From: CAKZYD01 sp039814715
GTDB lineage: Bacteria > Pseudomonadota > Alphaproteobacteria > Sphingomonadales > CAKZYD01
Length of the DNA: 64,000 bases
Direction: 5' to 3'
NCBI GenBank assembly: GCA_039814715.1
Contig: JBCCAR010000019.1
Location: forward strand, 1-64,000
Both the position numbers and the translations under genes were made by a program. Positions 53,639-60,504 of the stretch are shown piece by piece (the first letter of the stretch is position 1; each line of letters starts with the position of its first letter). The notes beneath the pieces are model-generated. The model saw only the letters and a list, made by a program, of their open reading frames with translations, searched no databases and was not told the origin of the DNA.

Positions 53639-56600
53639 GGCAACGCAAGACACAAACCCAGATACGGCGGCGCACGCACTCAGTCATTCTAGCGGACTGA
53701 CGGCCCTGGCCATGAAAAACAACGTTACGGTCATCGTCATCGTAACGTTGCTCGCCCTGACCGGTATTGCGAGTTATTTCAGTCTGCCCAAGCAACAAGA
53801 CCCAGGTTTCATTATTCGAAGCGTCGTGGTGCAGACTATCTTTCCAGGCGCAAACCCAGGCCGCGTTGAAGAGCTTGTCACTGACCCAATCGAAGAAGCT
53901 CTGCAGGAAATCCCAGAGCTCGATTACACGACAAGCAAATCTCGCAACGGCGTCTCCATCATCACGGTTGCCTTTCAAGAAAAATACAAAGAGATGCGCC
54001 CCCTCTTTGACCGTGTAAGGCGCAAGATCGATGACCTGGTGGACAAGGGAGCGCTGCCTTCTGGCGCGTCCAAACCGATCGTGAATGATGAATATGGAGA
54101 CGTATTCGGCATCCTCTATTCCCTCACCGGAGAGGGCTTTTCGCCCTATGAACTGAAGGAAACCGCCGAAGACATCCGCAATGATCTTCTCGCCTTGGAC
54201 AACGTTGCAAAAGTTGAAATCCACGGAGTGCAGGATGAAGTCATTTATGTGGAATATTCTGCCGCAAGGCTCCAAGAATTGGGCCTTACACCTTCTGATT
54301 TGCAATCAGCATTATCAGCGGCCAATATCTTACAAGATGGCGGCGATCTGCGTGTCGGGCAAGAGCGCATCGTGCTTGAACCGACAGGCAACTATACCAG
54401 TGTCGGCGATTTAGGCCGAACGGTGATCCGTTTGCCAGCGGGCGGCGTGGTCTATCTGGAAGATATCGCTGACATTAAGCGCACCTATATTGACCCGCGA
54501 ACATCCATGACGCGCTACAATGGGGCTGATAACCTGGTGGTGGCCATCTCGTTAAGAGAAGGCGGAGACATCTTGGCGCTTGATAAGGAACTCGTGAGCG
54601 CAGTCCCCTTTATCGAAGCAAAGCACCCGTACGGCATCACCTTAAAGCGGGTCTTCTCTCAGCCCCAACTGGTAGAGAATTCGGTCAATAGCTTCATGTC
54701 CAATCTCGTTCAGGCAGTTGCCATTGTAGCCATCGTCATGTTTGCGTTTCTGGGCATTCGCACGGGGATCATCGTGGCAGCGCTGATCCCTACAACGATT
54801 GTCGTAACATTTGTCTGCATGTCTGTGTTCGGCATTACCGTCAATCAAATCTCACTAGCCGCATTGATTATCGCCCTTGGGCTGTTGGTTGATAACGCAA
54901 TTGTCATGGCCGAAGCGATCATGATCCGGCGCGAAAACGGCGAAGATAAAATCACCGCGGCCATACGATCTGGCAAAGAGATGAGCGTTCCCTTGCTCAT
55001 TTCGTCGCTCACCACATGTTCTGCATTTCTCGCGATCTTTTTGGCGGAATCCGCTACTGGGGAATACACGGCCGATATCTTCAAAGTGGTCTCGATTGCT
55101 CTGATTTCATCGTGGTTTATGGCGATGACCTTCATCCCCATCCTCACCACAGTGATTATGAAAGTCAAAACAAGCACTGGCGATAGTGTAGAGCCGTATA
55201 AAGGCCTGATGTACCGTGTTTACCGGGCAATCTTGTTCCCGTGCTTGCGGTTTAAGGCCTTGCCGTTGATCTGCGCCGTTGGGCTTTTCTTCGCAGCCAT
55301 GGCGGGCCTAAAATATGTCCCCCAGGTGTTTATCCCTGAGCGCGAAGACCCCATCATCAATGCGAAGTTCGAGTTACCCCGCGGGACGGACATCGCCGTT
55401 ACGGAGACAATTCTGCATGATATCGAACGTTTCTTGCTGGAGCGATACGATGTTGAGGAGAACGATGAAGAGGCAGAAGGTATCATCGACATTCTTGGCT
55501 TCATTGGCGTGGGGACGCCGCGTTATGTGCTTGCGATAGACCCTGACCAGGAAGATACGCACCGCGGCGCGATGATTATCATGACCACCAGTGAGCCCAT
55601 CATCGCGGACATCATTCAAAACGTGGAGACGTATGCTGGGGAGATGTACCCTGATCTCGTCGTCAAAATGCGGAAAATGGAGAATGGCAGCCCGATTGAC
55701 TACCCAGTTGAAGTGCGGGTGTCTGGCGACAATATCGAAACACTGTATACGCTCACCGCGTCGCTGAAAGAGAAACTCCTATCCATCAATGGTGTGAGAG
55801 ACGTGAATGACGATTGGGGCCCGCGCCGCAAGAAAATCATCATTGATGTTGACCAAGACCGCGCCCGGCGCGCAGGCGTCACAAATTCTGATGTTGCAAC
55901 GTCCTTAAGTACGGGCTTATCGGGTCTGCAACTCACAGAATTCCGCGATGGCAATGACATTATTCCTGTAGAGCTACGCTCCGTTTCTACAGACAGAGAA
56001 AGCCTCTCGAGCATCGATGGTCTCACTGTGTATGCCCAGGGGAGCCAATCTTCCGTTCCCCTTAGCCAAGTCGCAGATGTATCGCTCGCTTTTGACAATG
56101 CGATCATTATGCGCCGTGATCGTAAGCGCAGCCTGACGGTGAGAACCCTGCATTTTCCCGGTGTCACTGCCACCGAAGTTCTAAACGCGTTTCAGCCGTT
56201 TCTAGACGAACAGGCGAAGAGCTGGCCTTCGGGCTACAGCTATGAGCTCGGCGGCGAAGCGGAAGCATCGGGAGACGCAGGCGCCTCGGTGGTCGAAAAG
56301 CTCCCCATATCCGGCATGCTTATCTTCCTGCTCCTCGTCGCGCAGTTCAACTCCACTCGCAAAACCATCATCATATTAATGACCATTCCGCTTGGCCTCA
56401 TTGGGGTGGTCTTTGGGCTTATTGTTGGCAAGAGCATTTTTGGCTTTATGACCATGCTTGGCATCATCTCGCTCGCCGGGATTATCATCAACAACGCTAT
56501 TGTTTTGATCGACCGTATCAATATTGAGCGAGAACAGAACGGGCGCTCTGCGCCAGATGCGGTGATTGAAGCATGCCAGCAGCGTCTACGCCCTATTTTG

Positions 56601-56789
56601 CTGACAACCTGTACGACGGTCGGCGGCATGCTGCCACTATGGATCAGTCATGATCCAATGTTCGAAACCATGGCCATCGCGATCATTTTCGGCCTGCTAT
56701 TTGCCACCTTGCTCACACTCGTGATCGTGCCCGTACTTTATTCCATTTTTTTCCGCGTCAAATACGAACGCGAAGCGTTGGCTGGCTGA
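53631..56789 (+). CDS. RND efflux permease (AcrB/HAE-type)
   Basis: A 1052-residue inner-membrane proton antiporter with twelve helices and two large porter/docking loops. The TM4 relay segment is LGLLVDNAIVMAEAI, so the second of the two aspartates known from AcrB (Asp407-Asp408) is asparagine here, as in other RND branches. FLPKQQDPG-type and GFMTMLGIISLAGIIINNAI blocks mark the two halves. It captures substrates from periplasm or membrane and passes them to the MFP and TolC-like partners encoded upstream. Substrate unknown. Confidence 0.93.
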   Translation: MSEATQDTNPDTAAHALSHSSGLTALAMKNNVTVIVIVTLLALTGIASYFSLPKQQDPGFIIRSVVVQTIFPGANPGRVEELVTDPIEEALQEIPELDYTTSKSRNGVSIITVAFQEKYKEMRPLFDRVRRKIDDLVDKGALPSGASKPIVNDEYGDVFGILYSLTGEGFSPYELKETAEDIRNDLLALDNVAKVEIHGVQDEVIYVEYSAARLQELGLTPSDLQSALSAANILQDGGDLRVGQERIVLEPTGNYTSVGDLGRTVIRLPAGGVVYLEDIADIKRTYIDPRTSMTRYNGADNLVVAISLREGGDILALDKELVSAVPFIEAKHPYGITLKRVFSQPQLVENSVNSFMSNLVQAVAIVAIVMFAFLGIRTGIIVAALIPTTIVVTFVCMSVFGITVNQISLAALIIALGLLVDNAIVMAEAIMIRRENGEDKITAAIRSGKEMSVPLLISSLTTCSAFLAIFLAESATGEYTADIFKVVSIALISSWFMAMTFIPILTTVIMKVKTSTGDSVEPYKGLMYRVYRAILFPCLRFKALPLICAVGLFFAAMAGLKYVPQVFIPEREDPIINAKFELPRGTDIAVTETILHDIERFLLERYDVEENDEEAEGIIDILGFIGVGTPRYVLAIDPDQEDTHRGAMIIMTTSEPIIADIIQNVETYAGEMYPDLVVKMRKMENGSPIDYPVEVRVSGDNIETLYTLTASLKEKLLSINGVRDVNDDWGPRRKKIIIDVDQDRARRAGVTNSDVATSLSTGLSGLQLTEFRDGNDIIPVELRSVSTDRESLSSIDGLTVYAQGSQSSVPLSQVADVSLAFDNAIIMRRDRKRSLTVRTLHFPGVTATEVLNAFQPFLDEQAKSWPSGYSYELGGEAEASGDAGASVVEKLPISGMLIFLLLVAQFNSTRKTIIILMTIPLGLIGVVFGLIVGKSIFGFMTMLGIISLAGIIINNAIVLIDRINIEREQNGRSAPDAVIEACQQRLRPILLTTCTTVGGMLPLWISHDPMFETMAIAIIFGLLFATLLTLVIVPVLYSIFFRVKYEREALAG

Positions 56790-56966
56790 AGCCTTCCTCT
56801 GCCGAGCCGCTTTAGCTAAACGAATGCCTAAAACAAAGCCGCTGCGGACGCCCCCAAAGATGGAAGGCACATGCCTTGGAGAGAAGAGGAAGTTGACGAT
56901 CCTCTTGATAGAAACATTGGCGGCGATGGCAACTCCAAGAGCAAACCAGATGAGCGCTTGACATGC

Positions 56967-56981
56967 TGTTATACCATAACA
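56967..56981 (+). promoter_or_regulatory. Zur box within the DUF1826 promoter
   Basis: TGTTATACCATAACA (TGTTA-N5-TAACA) starts four bases after a consensus -35 TTGACA (56958-56963) and reaches the expected -10 position, around CATACG/ATACGT. A repressor bound here would block RNA polymerase. The palindrome fits alphaproteobacterial Zur sites (TGTTATA-N-TATAACA) with one arm mismatch. The 230 bases between the RND stop and DUF1826 hold nothing else I can support. Confidence 0.75.
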
Positions 56982-57019
56982 TACGTCGGACAAGATTAAA
57001 GAGTTCTGGGAGTCTTTTC

Positions 57020-57646
57020 ATGGTTCAAGCATCGGCCGCGCCCGCGTTTGAAAATCAAAAACCACATGAGGCGCCCACGGCCGCTCAGTCACCTTCTTGG
57101 AGCGAGCTGTTAAACGCGAAGACAAGCTGTCTTATCCTGCCGAGAATGGACGCGGAGGTGTCTGCCGCCGCGGAATATTTAGCCACAAAGCCCAATGTTT
57201 CACTGCGTATCATGGGAGAAAAACAGGCGTTGCTAAGCGCAATCCATGCTGACCTTCCAGCACCTTTAGCGTTCTTTATAGCAGATCTGCTAGATGACTA
57301 TGAGGCCTTTATGAATGCGGACATCATGCGCATTCGGCTGGAGACCGTGACGTCTCGCGCATGTTGGAAGTGGCACCGCGATTATACGACTTTGCGCCTC
57401 ATCACCACGTTGTGCGGCGATGGCACTGAGTATTTGCCAGATCCAGCGCAACCCGATGCAATCGTGCGCGCAGCGACAGGAGACATTGGTCTCTTCAAAG
57501 GGCGCCTGTTCGGCAATCACTTTGGTCTTGAAGGCCATGCTGCTTGCGTGCACCGCTCGCCCCCATGGACTGACGACAGCTGCACACGTTTGCTGCTCGT
57601 CATCGATATGCCGCAAGACTTCGAAATCGAAGATGCCGCGCGCTAG
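57020..57646 (+). CDS. DUF1826 domain protein (zinc-island member)
   Basis: A 208-residue cytosolic protein matching DUF1826: RLETVTSRACWKWHRDYTTL, then LRLITTLCGDGTEYLPD, then KGRLFG and VHRSPPWTDDSCTRLLLVID. The conserved W-H-x-D and CGxGTEY recall an oxygenase-like fold with possible metal ligands. DUF1826 genes are recurrent neighbours of Zur and COG0523 genes; the molecular role is unknown. GGGAG precedes the ATG at 57020; the frame opens at 56963 inside the Zur box, so the downstream start is right. Confidence 0.85.
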   Translation: MVQASAAPAFENQKPHEAPTAAQSPSWSELLNAKTSCLILPRMDAEVSAAAEYLATKPNVSLRIMGEKQALLSAIHADLPAPLAFFIADLLDDYEAFMNADIMRIRLETVTSRACWKWHRDYTTLRLITTLCGDGTEYLPDPAQPDAIVRAATGDIGLFKGRLFGNHFGLEGHAACVHRSPPWTDDSCTRLLLVIDMPQDFEIEDAAR

Positions 57647-57682
57647 AAAAATAAATAACATCTTTCAAACGACAGAGCGTTA

Positions 57683-57697
57683 TGTTATACAATAACA
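57683..57697 (+). promoter_or_regulatory. Second Zur box, overlapping an extended -10
   Basis: TGTTATACAATAACA has the same 15-base format as the DUF1826 box. It contains an extended -10 (TG-T-TATACA, 57683-57691) with a plausible -35 TTCAAA at 57664-57669, 16 bases upstream. It lies 36 bases after the DUF1826 stop and points rightward into a region with no good gene but a terminator at 57895. Confidence 0.65.
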
Positions 57698-57895
57698 TGT
57701 ATAAGACGCTGTTGAGCGGGTATATGCCGTTTCATCAGCAAAGCGGCGACCTTGTATCGGGTTTATGACCTCAGCCCATGCTAGGATGTTTCGCTTGGCG
57801 GATATTCGCAGTGAGATTACCCCTCTCACTGGATGACCAACACAAAATCTGACGTTGGCCAACTCCCTGACCGGGTGTCCGCCACCCTTTTTTTT
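57698..57895 (+). ncRNA. Putative Zur-regulated small RNA
   Basis: A transcription unit inferred from the Zur-box promoter to an intrinsic terminator, within the 381-base gap 57647-58027. It contains an 8-bp hairpin CAGTGAGA/TCTCACTG (57809-57816 with 57824-57831, 7-base loop). A second stem is GACCAAC/GTTGGCC (57835-57841 with 57854-57860, one mismatch), before the terminator. The only forward ORF is 23 codons (57698, MYKTLLSGYM...) without a Shine-Dalgarno sequence, and I do not recognise it. I do not recognise an Rfam family. Expression and ends are untested. Confidence 0.45.
57873..57895 (+). terminator. Intrinsic terminator of the putative sRNA
   Basis: GGGTG (57873-57877) and CACCC (57883-57887) form a short GC-rich stem with a 5-base loop, followed by eight T residues. 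It is 200 bases downstream of the second Zur box. It cannot serve the leftward genes to its right, since the T-run is on the rightward strand. Confidence 0.75.
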
Positions 57896-58027
57896 GGGGC
57901 TGTTTTTGCGACAGGAAGCAACCCGACGCCACTCACGCGCGATACGCACTGTTGCTAGCACTGTCTAAAGCAATGAAACGGAGCGGCCCATGTTCATGCC
58001 TATCCGAGTGTTACGCAGCCCTAGCGA

Positions 58028-58237
58028 TTACCCCAACTCATCCGCTGCTCTCTCAAACCAGCCAATCACCTGCGCCAAATGGGTCTCACCCCAGGTCGCA
58101 ACAAACCGCTGTGTCCCATAATCGCTAGGGTCCCTCAACGCTGCTAAGCGTTGGCTCAGATAATCTTGGGTGAGAGGGATTGCACATAGAACGGTTATAC
58201 AATGCCTCCAATCTTCATACGTATTCAGGGGTTTCAT
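58028..58237 (-). CDS. Conserved-looking 69-residue hypothetical protein
   Basis: A small acidic protein beginning MKPLNTYEDWRHCIT and ending VIGWFERAADELG. The pattern (TYEDWRHCIT, IPLTQDYLSQRLAAL, RFVATWGETHL) reads like a real folded helical protein, and I have an impression of similar short orphans in proteobacteria, but cannot name a family. GAGAAAAG lies just before the ATG. It is 130 bases downstream of zur on the same strand, so may be co-transcribed. Its function is unknown. Confidence 0.55.
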   Translation of the reverse strand: MKPLNTYEDWRHCITVLCAIPLTQDYLSQRLAALRDPSDYGTQRFVATWGETHLAQVIGWFERAADELG

Positions 58238-58367
58238 CGGACTTTTCTCGCAAATGGTGTTGAAAAGGGTCTTGAAGCGTTTTGGGCAGAAGATCAGCCT
58301 CTAGACTGAACATTTTGCGGCCGGGCAGCCAACAACTAATTGTGCAAGGGGACCGCAAAAGCCTTAC

Positions 58368-58892
58368 TCAAATTGAGCCAGCGCTGACGCAGCGTTTACA
58401 AATACCCTCGACCTCGATGACGCGTCGCTGCGGGCGAAATTCCATCGACCCGGCAGCCTGTGAGATCACGCCACTAAGCCTTTGATCTTCCACCTCCACT
58501 GAGGAGCGGCATGCGCTGCACAGGAACAAAAAGTGATCATGCCCCCGCTCTGGATGAACACACGGTACATAGGCATTCCAACTCTCAATCTTTATTGCTA
58601 GCCCCTGTGAGATCAAAAATGAAAGTGAGCGATACACTGTCGGCGGTGTGACATTACGCGACTCCAAGTGCCTCAGCGCTTCCATCAGTTCATACGCTCC
58701 GGTCGGTTGCTCGCTCTGCCAAAGCAGTTCCAATATCTGCTGACGCAGCTTCGTCAGCTGCACACCGCGCTCGCGGCACAGTAGAGCAGCAAGTGCCACC
58801 CGCTCTGCCGCCGCATGCTTTCCGCGACACCCAGGATCATTGCACCGCTTGGGCTGGATAGACACTTGTGCCATAGGCTTGTATTTCAACAT
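58368..58892 (-). CDS. zur: Fur-family zinc uptake regulator Zur
   Basis: A 174-residue Fur-family repressor. The winged helix is around LTKLRQQILELLWQ with the recognition helix in VTPPTVYRSLSFL. The dimerisation domain has a histidine-rich HPERGHDHFLFLCSACRSS and the structural-zinc cysteine pairs CSAC and CKRC. Neighbouring COG0523 and DUF1826 genes and the repeated TGTTA-N5-TAACA sites point to Zur, not Fur. The start is uncertain (58892, or 58874 MAQVS); the frame opens at a TTG at 58919. With Zn bound, Zur represses uptake genes. Confidence 0.87.
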   Translation of the reverse strand: MLKYKPMAQVSIQPKRCNDPGCRGKHAAAERVALAALLCRERGVQLTKLRQQILELLWQSEQPTGAYELMEALRHLESRNVTPPTVYRSLSFLISQGLAIKIESWNAYVPCVHPERGHDHFLFLCSACRSSVEVEDQRLSGVISQAAGSMEFRPQRRVIEVEGICKRCVSAGSI

Positions 58893-58901
58893 GAGTTTGA
58901 G

Positions 58902-58915
58902 AACGTTATAACATT
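58902..58915. promoter_or_regulatory. Zur-like half-site in the zur-cobW divergent promoter
   Basis: AACGTTATAACATT contains the palindromic core GTTATAAC and one TGTTA arm on the leftward strand. The second TAACA arm at the spacing of the other boxes is missing. It lies 10 bases before the preferred zur start. A rightward promoter for cobW may use TTGCAA (58914-58919) and CATATT (58937-58942), 17 bases apart. Autoregulation is plausible but this is the weakest of the four sites. Confidence 0.4.
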
Positions 58916-58977
58916 GCAAACGCCATGATGCTATGGCATATTTTATCGTTCTGAAATTCGTTCAAAGGTCAGGTTGC

Positions 58978-60222
58978 ATGAGCAGTACACCATTTGCGGC
59001 AAGCACAGATAGCCGTCTCCCAGTCACCGTTCTTTCTGGCTTTCTTGGCGCGGGAAAGACGACGCTGCTCAACCGGGTTCTCAATAACCGAGAAGGCAAG
59101 CGTGTGGCTGTGATTGTGAACGATATGTCAGAAGTCAATATCGATGCGGATCTGGTCCGCGCAGAAAGCACCCTGTCTCGTACCGATGAGACTCTGGTGG
59201 AAATGTCAAACGGCTGCATCTGCTGCACCTTGCGTGATGACCTTTTGCAAGAGGTGCGCCAGTTGGCGAGCGAAGGCCGGTTTGATTACCTCCTCATTGA
59301 ATCCACAGGGATATCCGAACCCCTGCCCGTCGCGGCGACTTTTGATTTTCGTGATGAGGAAGGCGAAAGCCTTTCCGACGTAGCCCGGCTGGATACAATG
59401 GTTACGGTCGTTGATGCCGTTAACCTGCTGCGCGACTATGCGAGCCATGATTTCTTGCGTGATCGCGGCGAAGTGATGGGCGAAGAAGATGACCGCACGT
59501 TGGTAGACTTGCTCGTCGACCAAATCGAGTTTGCTGACATTGTGATCTTAAACAAGGTCGATGATGCGACCGCAGATCAAGTCGATGCGGCACGTAAAAT
59601 AATCCGCAGTTTGAATGCAGACGCCCGGATTATTGAGACCAGCTATTCAGATGTCCCTGCCTCTAGCATTCTGGAAACAGGGCTTTTTGACTTTGAACAA
59701 GCCCATGAACACCCCATGTGGGCCAAAGAGCTTTACGGCTTTGCCGACCATGTGCCCGAAACGGAAGAATATGGCGTGACGTCCCACGTTTACCGGGCGC
59801 GCAGGCCGTTTATACCTGAAAGGATACAGACCGTTCTCAACAGCCCCTTGCCTGGCGTTATTCGCGCCAAAGGGCATTTCTGGATTTCCACCCGTCCGGA
59901 GTGGGTTGGGGAGTTCGCGCTAGCCGGCGCGCTCTCATCGGTCAAACCGATGGGAACATGGTGGGCATCTGTCCCAAAAGAACGCTGGCCAGATAGCCCG
60001 GAGGCACTTGATTATCTGCAGGGGCATTGGGATGAGACTTGGGGCGATCGGCGCCAGGAGATCGTGTTTATCGGCGCGGGCATTGATTGGGACTGGCTGC
60101 AGGGCCAGCTTGATGACGCGTTGGTGCCGCAAGAGAACGCAAAGTCATTGAGCACACTTCCTGAGTATAAGGACACCTTCCCAGCCTGGCGCCGGCAGCT
60201 GCCTGAAGAGCAAGTACAATAG
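58978..60222 (+). CDS. CobW/COG0523 family GTP-dependent zinc chaperone
   Basis: A 414-residue G3E-family GTPase. It has the P-loop GFLGAGKTT (21-29), the metal-binding CICC (80-83, in MSNGCICCTLRDD), IESTGISEPLP, NKVD for guanine, and a C-terminal CobW_C domain with IGAGIDWDWLQGQLD. Zur-linked COG0523 proteins (ZigA/ZNG1 type) deliver zinc to client enzymes during starvation. The start at 58978 follows an AGGT; the frame opens at 58933 in the promoter. Divergent from zur. No cobalamin gene is nearby, which supports a zinc role. Confidence 0.9.
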   Translation: MSSTPFAASTDSRLPVTVLSGFLGAGKTTLLNRVLNNREGKRVAVIVNDMSEVNIDADLVRAESTLSRTDETLVEMSNGCICCTLRDDLLQEVRQLASEGRFDYLLIESTGISEPLPVAATFDFRDEEGESLSDVARLDTMVTVVDAVNLLRDYASHDFLRDRGEVMGEEDDRTLVDLLVDQIEFADIVILNKVDDATADQVDAARKIIRSLNADARIIETSYSDVPASSILETGLFDFEQAHEHPMWAKELYGFADHVPETEEYGVTSHVYRARRPFIPERIQTVLNSPLPGVIRAKGHFWISTRPEWVGEFALAGALSSVKPMGTWWASVPKERWPDSPEALDYLQGHWDETWGDRRQEIVFIGAGIDWDWLQGQLDDALVPQENAKSLSTLPEYKDTFPAWRRQLPEEQVQ

Positions 60223-60340
60223 GTTGGCTTTGATCCCATACCGGCATAAGCCGCTGTTCAAATCTTACGGTGCTAGTGGGGCGCGGACGCTACAAGCAAA
60301 AGCTTGATAGAGGCATGCTCAAGAGCAGCGCTTACGCCCC

Positions 60341-60376
60341 TATGTTGGCAGAACATACCGTTTTACTAACAGTAAA
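60341..60376. promoter_or_regulatory. Two short palindromes upstream of the M1 peptidase gene
   Basis: TATGTT-N5-AACATA (60341-60357) is followed by TTTACT-AAC-AGTAAA (60362-60376), both perfect 6-base dyads, about 130 bases before the peptidase start. The first resembles the Zur arms but with different spacing (TGTT-N5-AACA, not TGTT-N7-AACA), so I do not call it a Zur box. It could be an operator for the peptidase/DUF6702 pair. Confidence 0.3.
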
Positions 60377-60504
60377 CACATGCTCAAAACAGCCTAACTT
60401 CTGATTGGCAGGTCCAATTGATTGACTGTACCATGGCGCAATTGCCATCTATACAATTACAATTTTATGGATCATCGACCATAATACGAGTTAAGGAAAT
60501 GCAT

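Noticed and set aside
56697..56993. 98-codon leftward ORF ending inside the RND gene
   Set aside because: Parts such as IFGGVRSGFVLGIRLAKAAR look protein-like and it may be a remnant, but 30 codons are antisense to the RND C-terminus and the start lies in the Zur box. Not supportable as a gene.
57698..57769. 23-codon ORF at the start of the putative sRNA
   Set aside because: No Shine-Dalgarno and no recognisable family; it is not an L31 or L36 ribosomal paralogue, which are common Zur targets. Kept only as an alternative explanation.
57797..57895. Cobalamin riboswitch near cobW
   Set aside because: None of the conserved B12-box sequences is present and the RNA does not lead into cobW.
57680..57961. 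93-codon leftward ORF opposite the putative sRNA
   Set aside because: It contains an internally repetitive GHPVR segment due to the hairpin repeats and spans the Zur box and terminator; no homologue recognised.
58019..58130. 12-base inverted repeat (CCCTAGCGATTA at 58019 and its complement at 58119)
   Set aside because: One arm is in the coding sequence of the 69-residue protein and the spacing is 88 bases; likely chance or an old duplication.
60341..60357. TATGTT-N5-AACATA as a further Zur box
   Set aside because: Arm spacing is two bases shorter than in the three consistent boxes.
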